The notes under the pieces are model-generated. The model was not told the DNA's origin and did no database searches. It worked only from the letters and a program-made list of their open reading frames with translations. From Pseudoclavibacter helvolus (GTDB taxonomy: Bacteria > Actinomycetota > Actinomycetes > Actinomycetales > Microbacteriaceae): DNA of 64,000 nucleotides. Made by a program: the position numbers and the translations under genes. Numbering within the stretch: position 1 is the first letter of the stretch; each line of letters begins with the position of its first letter. Positions 9,703 to 19,711 of this stretch are shown here, piece after piece. The stretch is taken from the NCBI RefSeq assembly GCF_014191305.1, contig NZ_JACHWJ010000004.1, positions 372,001 through 436,000 of the forward strand, given 5' to 3'.

Positions 9703-10560
9703 CTAGTGGAAGATGATCGTGCGCTGCCCATCGAGGAGCACGCGGTGCTCGGAGAACCACTTGACGGCCTGCGTGAGGGTTCGCGATTCCTCGTCCTGGC
9801 CGATGGCCATGAGCTCCTGCGGTGTGCGCGTGTGGTCGACGCGCACGACGTTCTGCTCGATGATCGGGCCCTCGTCGAGGTCGCTTGTCACGAAGTGTGC
9901 CGTGGCACCGATGAGCTTCACGCCGCGGGCGTGCGCCTGGCGGTACGGGTTCGCGCCCTTGAAGCCGGGGAGGAAGGAGTGGTGGATGTTGATGGCGCGG
10001 CCGGCGAGTTCAGCGCAGAGCTCGGGGGAGAGGATCTGCATGTAGCGGGCGAGCACGACCAGCTCGATCTGCTGCTCCTCGACGACCTGCAGGATGCGCG
10101 CTTCGAAGGCGGCCTTCTCGTCGGGTCCGGTGACGGGGAGGTACTCGAAGGGCACCCGGTAGAACTCGGCGAGATCCTTGAGCGCCTCGTTGTTGGCGAG
10201 GACAAGAGGGACGTCGATCTGCAGGTGGCCGGAGCGCTGGCGGAACAGCAGGTCGTTGACGCAGTGGCCGGCCTTCGTCGCGAGGACAAGCGTGCGCACC
10301 GGGCGGCCGGCCTCGTCGAGGGAGACTTCGGCGCTGAACCGCTCGGCAACGGGCTCGAGGCGTGCGAGGAGTTCCTCGCGGCTGGCGTCCGTGCGGACAT
10401 CCACGCGCATGAAGAATCGACCCGTGTCGATCGACGAGAACTGTTGGAGCTCTTCGATGTTGCCCGCGGAGTCGACGATGGCTCCCGTGACGGCGTGCAC
10501 GATGCCTGGCTGGTCTGGGCAGTTGAGGGTGAGCACCCATCGAGTTGCTTCTTGAATCAC
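9703..10560 (-). CDS. purU: Formyltetrahydrofolate deformylase
   Basis: A 285-aa PurU that hydrolyses 10-formyl-THF to formate and THF, balancing the one-carbon pool. An N-terminal ACT domain (about residues 8-85, starting WVLTLNCPDQPGIVHAVTG) is followed by a formyltransferase fold (about 90-285) with INIHHSFLPGFKGANPY and VTSDLDEGPIIEQ, which carry the catalytic Asn/His/Asp set. Length is normal. It is divergent from the MFS gene. It shares one-carbon metabolism with glyA and folD 8 kb away. Confidence 0.95.
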   Translation of the reverse strand: MIQEATRWVLTLNCPDQPGIVHAVTGAIVDSAGNIEELQQFSSIDTGRFFMRVDVRTDASREELLARLEPVAERFSAEVSLDEAGRPVRTLVLATKAGHCVNDLLFRQRSGHLQIDVPLVLANNEALKDLAEFYRVPFEYLPVTGPDEKAAFEARILQVVEEQQIELVVLARYMQILSPELCAELAGRAINIHHSFLPGFKGANPYRQAHARGVKLIGATAHFVTSDLDEGPIIEQNVVRVDHTRTPQELMAIGQDEESRTLTQAVKWFSEHRVLLDGQRTIIFH

Positions 10561-10706
10561 CAGTTCAGGGTAGCCGTCTTGTGGCGAACGTATAGACTCA
10601 TCCGTGGTCGCGCGTATCGCTCGGCCCCCGGCGTGCCGGTACGCACGCAGTCGACTCCCTGACGAGGTTTCCCGCTCGCCCGGAGTGCGCCGTTCGGATA
10701 CTGCGA

Positions 10707-11966
10707 ATGACTTCTCTCTCTGCTCCTACGATGACGTCTGCCCCCAGGCTGCCGCTCGTTCCCTTGATCGCCCTGGCGTTCTCCACGTTCATCAGCGTCA
10801 CGATCGAGATGCTGCCCACTGGCCTCCTTGAACTCATGACGGTCGATCTCGGTGCGACTCGCGCGGAGATCGGCTGGCTCATGACGATCTTCGCCTTCAC
10901 GGTCGTGCTCACGAGTACGCCGCTGACGGCCATCACGAAGCGTGTCCCTCGCCACGCCCTGCTGGTCATCGTGCTGGCGGTCTTCGCGATCGGGTCGATC
11001 GCCTCGGCCTTCGCCCCCACCTACGCGTCGCTGGTTGTCACGCGTGTTGTCACCGGCCTCGCACACGGCGTGTTCTGGGCTGTTGTCGCCTCCTACATCT
11101 CGCTCATCGCGCCGAAGGAGCTGCTCACCCGCGCGGTGTCCATCACGCTCGGCGGCGGTGCGATCGCGTATGTCCTCGGTGTGCCCATCGGCACCGCGCT
11201 CGGGCAGGCGTTCGGCTGGCGTTTCGCGTTCGGCTCGCTCGCTGTCGTGACGCTGCTCGTAGCGGTGCTGCTCTGGTTCTTGCTGCCGCGCGTCAACCAC
11301 CTCGACGACTCGTTCTACACGCGCCCCATAGCGCTCCCGGACGACTCGGACGGCCCCGCCGTGCCGGCCAAGCGCATCCGCTTCGCACAGCGTTCGCTGC
11401 TGACGGTGATCCTGCTGTGTGTCATCACGCTCATCACGATGACCGCCCAGTACGCGTTCTACTCGTATATCTCGCCGTACTCACTCGACGTCATCGGGTT
11501 CCCGGTGGAGACGCTGAGCCTCGTGCTCTTCGCGTACGGCATCGCTTCCGCTGGTGGCACGGCGCTCGCGGGTGTCGTCTTCACTGCGCGGCCTCGAGTG
11601 GGCCTCGCGACGGGGTACCTGCTGATGCTCGTCGCGGTGACCCTGTTGCTGTTCGCGCACGACACGACGGTCGCGCTCCTCGCGCTTGTCATCTGGGGCC
11701 TCGGGATGGGGGTGCTGCCGCCGCTGCTGCAGTCGCGCATCCTGAACGCAGCCCCGTCTCGTCACCGTGATCTCTCGAGCGCGCTGTACACGTCCGGCTT
11801 CAACTTCGGGATCGGATCCGGAGCGCTGGTCGGCGGCCTGCTGCTGGATGCGGCGGGTCTCGTCGCGCTGCCCGTGTTCTTCCTCGCTATGGTCGGGCTC
11901 GGGCTCGTGAGCGCGCTGGTGCTTGACGCCGTGCTGGCTAGGCGCCCGCTGCAGCAGACGAGCTGA
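10707..11966 (+). CDS. MFS transporter (DHA1-type efflux family)
   Basis: A 419-aa protein with about 12 membrane segments and a central cytoplasmic loop near residues 200-235 (LPRVNHLDDSFYTRPIALPD). Motifs 'TSTPLTAITKRVPRH' and 'RVVTGLAHGVFWAVVASY' place it with AraJ-like or drug efflux MFS permeases. Substrate unknown. ATG 10707 was chosen; ATG 10731 is an in-frame alternative. The last 29 bases overlap the convergent LysR gene, an antisense arrangement that could couple their 3' ends. Confidence 0.88.
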   Translation: MTSLSAPTMTSAPRLPLVPLIALAFSTFISVTIEMLPTGLLELMTVDLGATRAEIGWLMTIFAFTVVLTSTPLTAITKRVPRHALLVIVLAVFAIGSIASAFAPTYASLVVTRVVTGLAHGVFWAVVASYISLIAPKELLTRAVSITLGGGAIAYVLGVPIGTALGQAFGWRFAFGSLAVVTLLVAVLLWFLLPRVNHLDDSFYTRPIALPDDSDGPAVPAKRIRFAQRSLLTVILLCVITLITMTAQYAFYSYISPYSLDVIGFPVETLSLVLFAYGIASAGGTALAGVVFTARPRVGLATGYLLMLVAVTLLLFAHDTTVALLALVIWGLGMGVLPPLLQSRILNAAPSRHRDLSSALYTSGFNFGIGSGALVGGLLLDAAGLVALPVFFLAMVGLGLVSALVLDAVLARRPLQQTS

Positions 11967-12861
11967 GCTCGGTCGAGCTGAGCTCGTCGGCGACTCGCTG
12001 CAGTCCGTCTCGGACTGCGGCGATGGTCGGCGACGCTGCGCTCGCGGTGCGGATGGACGTGAAGATCTCGCGGCGTGGCTTGCCCGCGAGGGGGAGGAAT
12101 CGCACGTTGGGTGCCGCGTGCGCCCAGGTCAGGTCGTTGAGAATTCCGACGGCGTGGCCGGTCTCGATGAACCGCATCTGTGCCTGGAGGTCGGCGGTCT
12201 CGTAGCGCACGTCCGGTTCGTAGCCCGCGACGCGGCACTGCTGTTCGCCCCAGTGGCGGGACGCGGACCCCTGCGGCTCCATGACCCAGGCGAGGTCGGC
12301 GGCTTCCGCGAGGCTGGTCACGGGGGAGTCGATCGGTACGGCGAGGCGCAGCGCGTCGCCGGTGAGGAGCCGCTTGTCGAGTCCGGGGTGGTGGGGTGCG
12401 GCGTGGCCCGGGTACTGCTCGGCGACGACGACGTCGAAGTCGCCCGCGAAGGTGTCGAATAGCGCCGATTCGGGTTCGTGCTGCACCATCTCGATGCGCA
12501 GTCCGGGGTGCTCGTCCTCGAGTATGCGAAGCAGTGGCGGGATGAGGGTGAGGGCGGCCGATTGGAAGACGGCGAGGCGGACGGTGCCGACGGCGCGGCT
12601 GGTCGAGGCGAGCACTTCCTGTTCCGCGATCTCGAGTCGTTCGAGGATCTCCGCGGTGTGACCAGCAAGAATTTCGGCTTGCTGGGTGAGCTGCACCCGC
12701 CTCCCATGCTTGCGCAGGAGCTCGACGCCGAGCTCCGCTTCGAGGGCGGAGAGCTGCTGGGAGACGGCCGACGGAGAGAAGTTCAGCGCCTTGGCGACTT
12801 CGGCCAGGGTTCCCCGCAGTTGGACTTCGCGGAGGAGTCGGAGCTTGCGCACGTCGAGCAT
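11938..12861 (-). CDS. LysR-family transcriptional regulator
   Basis: About 307 aa. The N-terminal winged helix starts MLDVRKLRLLREVQLRGTLA and contains the LysR signature 'ALNFSPSAVSQQLSALEAEL'. The effector-binding domain follows (about residues 90-300). ATG 12861 is used; a TTG two codons upstream is possible. It is divergent from putA across 83 bases, the classic layout for a LysR activator of the neighbouring gene, so control of proline use is a reasonable inference. Confidence 0.9.
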   Translation of the reverse strand: MLDVRKLRLLREVQLRGTLAEVAKALNFSPSAVSQQLSALEAELGVELLRKHGRRVQLTQQAEILAGHTAEILERLEIAEQEVLASTSRAVGTVRLAVFQSAALTLIPPLLRILEDEHPGLRIEMVQHEPESALFDTFAGDFDVVVAEQYPGHAAPHHPGLDKRLLTGDALRLAVPIDSPVTSLAEAADLAWVMEPQGSASRHWGEQQCRVAGYEPDVRYETADLQAQMRFIETGHAVGILNDLTWAHAAPNVRFLPLAGKPRREIFTSIRTASAASPTIAAVRDGLQRVADELSSTELSSSAAAGA

Positions 12862-12944
12862 GCTCAATCATCACACGAGCTGATGAAAAAAGGTCAATTT
12901 CCTTCACTTTACCTAACGGAAGTCGGGTGCTGATACTGGGTCAC

Positions 12945-15900
12945 ATGACCGCCACCGTGACGCCTGTCTTCCCCACAGATTCCCTCACCGACCTCGCGCC
13001 GGAGGCCATTGCGCTCGTGCGCCGCTGGCTGACGGAGGCGGCAGAGATCCCGGTGGATGCATCCGCCGCCCAGCTCGCCGGTGTCCTCAAGGATCCGCAG
13101 GGCCTCGACTTCACGGTTGGCTTCGTCGACGGGGTTGTGCGCCCGGAGGACCTGAAGGTCGCCGCGCGCAAACTCGGCTCGATCGCAGACAAGGTGCCGG
13201 GCTTCCTGCCCTGGTACATGAAGAGCGCCGTGCGCGTTGGCGGCGTCGTCGCTCCCGTGCTTCCGGCCGTTGTCGTCCCGGCCGCACGCAAGGTGCTGCG
13301 GGACATGGTCGGTCACCTCATCATCGACGCGACGGATGCGAAGCTGGGACCTGCGATCGAGCAGATCCGCGGCAAGGGCGTGCGGCTCAACATGAACCTC
13401 CTCGGCGAGGCCGTGCTCGGAAAGAAGGAGGCTGCCCGCCGGCTGGATGGCACCACCAAGCTCCTCGCGCGCGATGACGTGGACTACGTCTCCATCAAGG
13501 TCTCCTCGACGACTGCCCCGCACCAGCCCTGGGCGTTCGACGAGGCAGTTGCCGACGTCGTCGAGGAGCTCACGCCGCTCTACCGCCTCGCCGTCAACAG
13601 CCCGACGCGCAAGTTCATCAACCTCGACATGGAGGAGTACAAGGATCTCGAGATGACCATGGCGGTCTTCACGCGCATCCTCGACGATCCAGAGTTCTTG
13701 AGCCTCGAGGCCGGCATCGTGCTGCAGGCCTACCTGCCGGACGCGCTCTCGGCGATGATCCGCCTGCAGGAGTGGTCGGCGGAGCGTGTTGCCCGAGGCG
13801 GCGCGCCCATCAAGGTCCGCCTCGTCAAGGGCGCGAACCTGCCCATGGAGCGTGTCGAGGCGTCGCTCCACGGCTGGCCGCTCGCGACGTGGGGCACGAA
13901 GCAGGACTCTGACACGAGCTACAAGCGCGTCATCGACTACGCCCTCACCCCGGAGCGGGTCAAGAACGTTCGGGTCGGCATCGCAGGCCACAACCTCTTC
14001 GACGTCGCGTTCTCGTGGCTGCTCGCCAAGCGGCGCGGCGCGACCGATGGCATCGAGTACGAGATGCTGCTCGGCATGGCGCAGAGCCAGGCGGAGGTCG
14101 TCAAGCGCGAGGTTGGGGCGCTCCTGCTGTACGTGCCCGTTGTGCACCCGCAGGAGTTTGACGTGGCGATCGCGTACCTCATCCGCCGCCTTGAGGAGGG
14201 GGCGAGCCAGGACAACTTCATGTCGGCCGTCTTCGAGCTGGCGGACAACGAGGAGCTCTTCGAGCGCGAGTCGCAGCGCTTCGTGGCTTCGCTCGACGCA
14301 CTCGACCGCGCGGTGCCTTCGAGCAACCGCGTGCAGGACCGCACGGCCGAGCCCGTTGCGCTTCCCGCCGACCGCTTCGAGGAGACGCCAGACACCGACC
14401 CTTCGCTGCCCGCCAACCAGTCCTGGGCTCGGGCGATCCGCGACCGTGCCCAGGAGTCGGTTCTCGGCGCGCAGACAATCGAGGCCAACACGGTCGGCTC
14501 GATTGGTGAACTGGATGCGCGAGTCACGCGCGCGGTCGCTGGCAGTCAGTCGTGGGGTGCGCTGTCCGGCGCCGCTCGTGCCGAGATCCTCCACCGGGCG
14601 GGGGATGCGCTCGAGCGACGCCGCGCCGACCTCATGGAGGTTGCCGCCTCTGAGGCGGGGAAGACCTTGGATCAGTCAGACCCCGAGATCTCCGAGGCCA
14701 TCGACTTCGCGCACTACTACGCCGAGCTCGCGCGCGGCCTCGACGACGTCGACGGCGCATCGTTTGTGCCTTCGAAGGTCATCGTCGTGACGCCGCCGTG
14801 GAACTTCCCCGTCGCCATCCCCGCCGGGTCAACGCTCGCGGCGCTCGCGGCGGGTGCATCCGTCATCATTAAGCCGGCCCGGCCGGCTGCGCGCTGCGGT
14901 GCTGTCATGGTCGAGGCCCTCTGGGAGGCTGGCGTGCCGCGCGAGGTGCTGCAGTACGTGCAGTTCTCGGACCGGGAGCTGGGCAGCGAGCTCATCAAGA
15001 ACCCGTCGGTCGACCGCGTCATCCTGACGGGCGGCATCGAGACGGCCGAGCTGTTCCGCTCGTTCCGCCCCGAGCTGCCGCTGCTGGCGGAGACGAGCGG
15101 CAAGAACGCCATCATCGTCACGCCGAGCGCCGACTACGACCTCGCGGCCAAGGACGTCGTCGCTTCTGCCTTCGGCCACGCTGGCCAGAAGTGCTCGGCG
15201 GCGTCGCTTGTTGTGCTGGTCGGGCAGGCGCAGCGTTCGCGACGCTTCCGCGAGCAGCTCCTCGACGCCGTGCGCTCACTCACTGTTGGCTACCCGTGGG
15301 ATGCGGCATCGCAGATGGGGCCGATCATCACGCCGGCCTCTGGCAAGCTGCTTGACGGCCTCACGAAGCTTGGCGCGGGGGAGCGTTGGGTTGTCGAGCC
15401 CCGGAAGATGGATGACAGCGGCAAGCTGTGGAGCCCCGGCGTGCGTGCTGGCGTGCAGCGCGGCTCCGAGTTCCATCTCGTCGAGTACTTCGGTCCGATT
15501 CTCGGCATCATGACGGCGGACACGCTCGAGGAAGCCATCGACATCGTCAACGAGGTGGACTACGGGCTCACGTCCGGCATCCACTCGCTCGACCGCGGCG
15601 AGGTGTCGCAGTGGCTCGACACGATCCAGGCCGGCAACCTGTACGTGAACCGTGGCATCACGGGCGCCATCGTGCAGCGCCAGCCGTTCGGGGGTTGGAA
15701 GAAGTCTGTTGTCGGATGCACCACCAAGGCCGGCGGGCCGAACTACCTGGTCGGTCTCGGAGCTTGGGAGCGGTCGACGGCAGCCGTGGTGGCCCCCATC
15801 GCCCACCAGGGGGCGCAGTCGATCCTCGATGCAGCCAATGCGGTTGCGAAGGCGCACTCGGCCGCGCTCACGCGTGAAGACGCCGCGATGCTCGAGCGTG

Positions 15901-16418
15901 CGCTCGGGAGCGACGCGCAGGCCTGGGCCGAGGAGTTCGGGCGTGACCGCGACGTGCAGTCGCTCTACGCCGAGCGCAACGTTTTCCGCTACCTGACGTT
16001 CCCCGGGGAGATCGCAGTGCGCCTCTCCGAGCAGGCTCCCGTCGTCGACCTCCTGCGTGTGGTCGCTGCGGGTCTCGTCGCTGGGGCCAGGCTGCGGGTC
16101 TCGACGGGTGTCGAGCTGCCGTCTTCCGCGAAGGCTGCTCTGGCCGGTGCCGGCGTGCCGATGCGGACGGAGACGGACGCTGAGTTCCTTGGAGCCGCGG
16201 CATCGCTGCGGTCGGGCCGGATGCGTCTCATTGGCGGCGACTCGGTTGCGCTCGCTCGTGCAATCAACGGTCGTGTCGACCTTGCCGTCTATTCGGGAGA
16301 AGTCACCGAATCCGGCCGGGTGGAAATGCTGCCATTCCTGCGTGAGCAGGCGGTATCCATTACCGCGCATCGTTTCGGAACGCCGAATGGCCTTACCGAG
16401 GGGCTTCTGTCGCGCTGA
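12945..16418 (+). CDS. putA: Bifunctional proline dehydrogenase / L-glutamate gamma-semialdehyde dehydrogenase
   Basis: An 1157-aa PutA oxidising proline to glutamate in two steps. The proline dehydrogenase barrel spans about residues 85-440 (VRLVKGANLPMERVEASLHG, YLIRRLEEGASQDNFM). The aldehyde dehydrogenase domain spans about 500-970, with PPWNFPVAIPAG, Glu716 in AETSGKN and the catalytic Cys750 in GQKCSA. There is no N-terminal ribbon-helix-helix DNA-binding domain, so this PutA is not its own repressor. A C-terminal extension of roughly 170 residues has only weak dehydrogenase-like features. Regulation is probably by the flanking LysR or AraC gene. ATG 12945 is preferred to an upstream GTG. 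Confidence 0.95.
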   Translation: MTATVTPVFPTDSLTDLAPEAIALVRRWLTEAAEIPVDASAAQLAGVLKDPQGLDFTVGFVDGVVRPEDLKVAARKLGSIADKVPGFLPWYMKSAVRVGGVVAPVLPAVVVPAARKVLRDMVGHLIIDATDAKLGPAIEQIRGKGVRLNMNLLGEAVLGKKEAARRLDGTTKLLARDDVDYVSIKVSSTTAPHQPWAFDEAVADVVEELTPLYRLAVNSPTRKFINLDMEEYKDLEMTMAVFTRILDDPEFLSLEAGIVLQAYLPDALSAMIRLQEWSAERVARGGAPIKVRLVKGANLPMERVEASLHGWPLATWGTKQDSDTSYKRVIDYALTPERVKNVRVGIAGHNLFDVAFSWLLAKRRGATDGIEYEMLLGMAQSQAEVVKREVGALLLYVPVVHPQEFDVAIAYLIRRLEEGASQDNFMSAVFELADNEELFERESQRFVASLDALDRAVPSSNRVQDRTAEPVALPADRFEETPDTDPSLPANQSWARAIRDRAQESVLGAQTIEANTVGSIGELDARVTRAVAGSQSWGALSGAARAEILHRAGDALERRRADLMEVAASEAGKTLDQSDPEISEAIDFAHYYAELARGLDDVDGASFVPSKVIVVTPPWNFPVAIPAGSTLAALAAGASVIIKPARPAARCGAVMVEALWEAGVPREVLQYVQFSDRELGSELIKNPSVDRVILTGGIETAELFRSFRPELPLLAETSGKNAIIVTPSADYDLAAKDVVASAFGHAGQKCSAASLVVLVGQAQRSRRFREQLLDAVRSLTVGYPWDAASQMGPIITPASGKLLDGLTKLGAGERWVVEPRKMDDSGKLWSPGVRAGVQRGSEFHLVEYFGPILGIMTADTLEEAIDIVNEVDYGLTSGIHSLDRGEVSQWLDTIQAGNLYVNRGITGAIVQRQPFGGWKKSVVGCTTKAGGPNYLVGLGAWERSTAAVVAPIAHQGAQSILDAANAVAKAHSAALTREDAAMLERALGSDAQAWAEEFGRDRDVQSLYAERNVFRYLTFPGEIAVRLSEQAPVVDLLRVVAAGLVAGARLRVSTGVELPSSAKAALAGAGVPMRTETDAEFLGAAASLRSGRMRLIGGDSVALARAINGRVDLAVYSGEVTESGRVEMLPFLREQAVSITAHRFGTPNGLTEGLLSR

Positions 16419-16538
16419 CTTGCACGCGCTGTCTTGCGCCCGCTGTCTTGCGCCCGCTGAATGGCCCGAGATTCGCCCGTCGAGTAAACCTCGGTATCCT
16501 GGTCGAAAGATAGCGCGGGTGGTTCTCGGGGGTATTCA

Positions 16539-17555
16539 GTGCTGGGGAGTTCGAAGCAGGATCTCAGTGCGTGGATCGCGAGGATCGCGCACTCGGGGGA
16601 TGCGCTCCCGTATTTCTCCACCGATGAGTTTGCTTCCGGCGCGTTTGAGCAATTCCACGGGGAATTGGGGCTCGCGGAATTCCTGGGCACTGGAAAGCTG
16701 ACCAGCGCGGCGATTTCCGGCGATTTTCACGCGTACACGCTCAGCACTCATGTTGGCTCGGCCCAGCTTTTCGGCACGCTTCGCACGAGCGCGGGTGTCG
16801 AGCGAGACGGTGAGGATTTCAGCCGCGACCCACGCGAGAAACTCATCGCGATCGCCGTGCTCCGCGGCTCCTTGAAGTTTCGCGGAGGCTATCAATCGGG
16901 TGTGCTCAATGCGCGAGAGATGCTGGTCGTGAACTCATCGCATCCGCTTGCCACGACGGGCATAGGCGTTGTCGAGACGCTCGGCATGGCCGTTCCCCTG
17001 AGCGACATCGCGCACGACACGAGGTTCACGGTGGCAGAGTGGCCCTTTCGGCTGCCCGATACGGCACTCACCGCGGCTTTCGTCGCCTTCATCGGCCGGT
17101 ACCTGGTCGAGGCGACGACCGCGACGAAGAGCGGGCAGCGCACGTCGGCCGTCGCCGAGCCCGTGCTCCATGACTTGCTGCGTGCCGCCCTCCTGCAGGT
17201 CGGGCCTCCGGCGATGACACCCGCCCAGCATTCACTGCACGTGAAGGCGGCTGTCCACGACCTCATCGAGAAGTACCACGCGCTCCAAGGCTTCGACGCG
17301 GACAGCATCGCGCGCGCCCTGCACATCAGCAGGAGAAAGCTGTACCGAGACCTGGCGGATGAGAGCGACGGCGTCGCCGGGATCATCGCGGCGCGGAGAG
17401 TGCAATCGGCAGCCTCGCTGTTGGTCGAGCAGCCGCAGCTCTCGCTCAGCGAGGTGTCGGCAGCCGCGGGGTTCGGCGATGGGACGACGATGCGACGGCA
17501 TTTCCTCGCGCGCCTCGGAATGACCCCCGCCGACTACCGTAAGGAGCGCGCCTGA
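16539..17555 (+). CDS. AraC-family transcriptional regulator
   Basis: A 338-aa regulator starting at GTG 16539. An N-terminal sensing domain (about residues 1-220) is followed by the C-terminal two-helix AraC DNA-binding domain (about 230-336: DADSIARALHISRRKLYRDL, then LSEVSAAAGFGDGTTMRRHF). The 'MTPADYRKERA' end is typical. Sitting 120 bases behind putA on the same strand, it could control proline use, but no ligand evidence exists. The putA-araC gap contains a short tandem repeat of CTGTCTTGCGCCCG. Confidence 0.88.
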   Translation: MLGSSKQDLSAWIARIAHSGDALPYFSTDEFASGAFEQFHGELGLAEFLGTGKLTSAAISGDFHAYTLSTHVGSAQLFGTLRTSAGVERDGEDFSRDPREKLIAIAVLRGSLKFRGGYQSGVLNAREMLVVNSSHPLATTGIGVVETLGMAVPLSDIAHDTRFTVAEWPFRLPDTALTAAFVAFIGRYLVEATTATKSGQRTSAVAEPVLHDLLRAALLQVGPPAMTPAQHSLHVKAAVHDLIEKYHALQGFDADSIARALHISRRKLYRDLADESDGVAGIIAARRVQSAASLLVEQPQLSLSEVSAAAGFGDGTTMRRHFLARLGMTPADYRKERA

Positions 17556-17648
17556 CCGCGTACGCTCGTCCGTGCGCCTCCTGCGCGCGCTCGCCGCGCG
17601 CACTGAGCTGAGATCTCCGCTTCCCCCGCCGCAGACAGAAGGACTCCA

Positions 17649-18278
17649 GTGGCCTCTTCGATTCACCGCCCAGCGCTTGTCACCGCGAAGGTCGGGTTCG
17701 GCCTGCTCGCGTTCGCGTCGATCGTGTCGGAGATCGCGACGATCTCGGAGCGAGGCACTTGGGCCCCGGAGAACTTCTTCGCATACTTCACGATAGAGAC
17801 GAACATCCTCGCGGTGCTCTCACTCCTGATCAGCGCCGTGGCGACTGCCGCGAACGCGCAGGGGGCGGGAATCAACGCCTTCCGTGCGGCGGTCGCGGTG
17901 TACATCCTCATTGTCGGCATAGGGTTCTCCCTGCTGCTCTCCGGCCTCACCGATGTCGCGTTCACGGCAGTCCCGTGGAACAACCTGGTGCTCCACTACG
18001 CCATGCCGGCTGTCATGCTGCTCGATATCCTCATCGACAGGCCGAAGAAACGCATCCGGTTCGGCACGGCACTCATCTGGCTCATCTTCCCTGCGGGGTA
18101 CGCGGCGTTCTCGCTTGTGCGCGGCAACCTCACCGGCTGGTACCCATATCCCTTCCTCAACCCGGCGAATGGCGGCTACGCGCCCGTCGCGCTCACCATC
18201 ATCGGGCTCGTCGTCCTCGGGGTAGCCCTCACCTGGCTCGTGACGCTGCTCTCGCGGTCATCGGGGAAGTCGCGCTAG
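17649..18278 (+). CDS. Pr6Pr-family integral membrane protein
   Basis: A 209-aa protein from GTG 17649 with six hydrophobic helices. It has the 'FFAYFTIETNILAVLSLLISA' and 'HYAMPAVMLLDILIDRPKKRI' features and the aromatic 'GWYPYPFLNPANGGY' loop of the Pr6Pr (FAR-17a/AIG1-like) membrane family. Function is unknown; distant relatives hydrolyse lipids. Its stop codon TAG is the first half of TAGACT, a candidate -10 box for the glyA riboswitch transcript. Confidence 0.8.
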   Translation: MASSIHRPALVTAKVGFGLLAFASIVSEIATISERGTWAPENFFAYFTIETNILAVLSLLISAVATAANAQGAGINAFRAAVAVYILIVGIGFSLLLSGLTDVAFTAVPWNNLVLHYAMPAVMLLDILIDRPKKRIRFGTALIWLIFPAGYAAFSLVRGNLTGWYPYPFLNPANGGYAPVALTIIGLVVLGVALTWLVTLLSRSSGKSR

Positions 18279-18283
18279 ACTTC

Positions 18284-18366
18284 TAGCGGCCGCGACTGGC
18301 GTTCAGGTGGGTCACCACCGGGGAGCGGCTCTTCGGGTTTTCGAGCCGTTCGCCTGGGCTCGCCGG
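18284..18366 (+). ncRNA. ZTP (pfl) riboswitch
   Basis: The leader of glyA contains GACTGGCGTTCAGGTGGG followed by ACCACCGGGGAGCGG, and then, after a variable stem, CCGTTCGCCTGGGC. These are the conserved 5' and 3' halves of the pfl/ZTP motif, which senses the purine intermediate ZMP/ZTP, a sign of low 10-formyl-THF, and switches on one-carbon genes. The downstream glyA-folD pair fits exactly. About 50 bases separate it from the glyA start. No strong terminator stem is evident there, so control may be at translation of the GAAGGAG ribosome site. Confidence 0.9.
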
Positions 18367-18415
18367 TTCACGACCACATGTTCGCCGTGCCATCCGGTTT
18401 CCTGAAGGAGTCTTC

Positions 18416-19711
18416 GTGACCGATACGTTCAACGCCCCCCTGGATTCATTCAATGCGCCGCTGAGTGAAGTAGACCCCGAGATCGCCGCGGTCCTCGAGC
18501 AGGAGCTCGAGCGCCAGCGTTCCACGCTCGAGATGATCGCCAGCGAGAACTTCGTTCCGCGCGCTGTCCTCGAGGCCACCGGCAGCGTGCTCACCAATAA
18601 GTACGCCGAGGGTTACCCGGGGCGTCGCTACTACGGCGGCTGCGAGGTTGTCGACATCGCGGAGAACCTTGCCATCGAGCGCGCGAAGTCGCTGTTTGGT
18701 GCCGGCTTCGCGAACGTCCAGCCGCACTCGGGCGCCACGGCTAACGCCGCCGTCATGCACGCCCTCGCGCGTCCGGGCGACACGCTGCTCGGCCTCTCGC
18801 TTGACCACGGCGGACACCTGACGCACGGCATGAAGATCAACTTCTCCGGTCGCCTCTACAACATCGTCGCGTACGGCGTCGACGCCGAGACCTCGCAAAT
18901 CGACATGGAGCAGGTGCGGGAGCTTGCGCTTGAGCACAAGCCCAAGGTCATTGTCGCTGGCTGGTCGGCGTACCCGCGTCAGCTCGACTTCGCGAAGTTC
19001 CGCGAGATCGCCGACGAGGTGGGTGCCTACCTGTGGGTCGACATGGCGCACTTCGCGGGGCTCGTGGCCGCTGGCCTCCACCCCAACCCTGTGCAGCACG
19101 CGCACGTCACGTCCAGCACCGTGCACAAGACCATCGGCGGCCCGCGCTCCGGGTTCATCCTGACGAACGACGCCGACCTGGCGAAGAAGATCAACACGGC
19201 TGTTTTCCCCGGCCAGCAGGGCGGCCCGCTCATGCACGTCATCGCGGGCAAGGCGACGGCGTTCAAGCTCGCCGCGAGCGACGAGTTCAAGGACCGTCAG
19301 GAGCGCACGCTGCGCGGCGCCAAGATCGTCGCCGACCGCCTCCAGCAGGCCGACGTTGCTGGCGCCGGCATCTCTGTCCGCTCTGGCGGCACCGATGTGC
19401 ACCTCATCCTCGTCGACCTGCGCAACGCCGAGATCGACGGCAAGCAGGCGGAGGACCTCCTGCACGAGGTGGGTGTGACCGTCAACCGCAACGCCGTCCC
19501 GAACGACCCGCGCCCGCCGCTGGTCACCTCTGGTCTGCGCATCGGTACGCCGGCGCTCGCGACGCGTGGCTTCGGCGACGCCGAGTTCACCGAGGTCGCT
19601 GACGTCATCGCCCTCGCGCTGCTGCCCGACGCTGACGTGCCTGCCCTCCGTGCCCGCACGAAGGCGCTCGCCGACGCGTTCCCGCTCTACCCTGGCCTCG
19701 GCGAAGCATGA
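18416..19711 (+). CDS. glyA: Serine hydroxymethyltransferase
   Basis: A 431-aa PLP enzyme converting serine and THF to glycine and 5,10-methylene-THF. The catalytic lysine is Lys238 in [14 protein letters not shown], and the N-terminal signature is '[17 protein letters not shown]'. GTG 18416 is set by GAAGGAG eight bases upstream. A short N-terminal extension ([18 protein letters not shown]) precedes the normal start of the fold. It overlaps folD by four bases (ATGA) and is preceded by a ZTP riboswitch. Confidence 0.97.
   Translation: MTDTFNAPLDSFNAPLSEVDPEIAAVLEQELERQRSTLEMIASENFVPRAVLEATGSVLTNKYAEGYPGRRYYGGCEVVDIAENLAIERAKSLFGAGFANVQPHSGATANAAVMHALARPGDTLLGLSLDHGGHLTHGMKINFSGRLYNIVAYGVDAETSQIDMEQVRELALEHKPKVIVAGWSAYPRQLDFAKFREIADEVGAYLWVDMAHFAGLVAAGLHPNPVQHAHVTSSTVHKTIGGPRSGFILTNDADLAKKINTAVFPGQQGGPLMHVIAGKATAFKLAASDEFKDRQERTLRGAKIVADRLQQADVAGAGISVRSGGTDVHLILVDLRNAEIDGKQAEDLLHEVGVTVNRNAVPNDPRPPLVTSGLRIGTPALATRGFGDAEFTEVADVIALALLPDADVPALRARTKALADAFPLYPGLGEA

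Noticed and set aside
16425-16460. Two tandem copies of CTGTCTTGCGCCCG after putA
   Set aside because: Only two copies and no wider structure; too small to interpret as more than local slippage.
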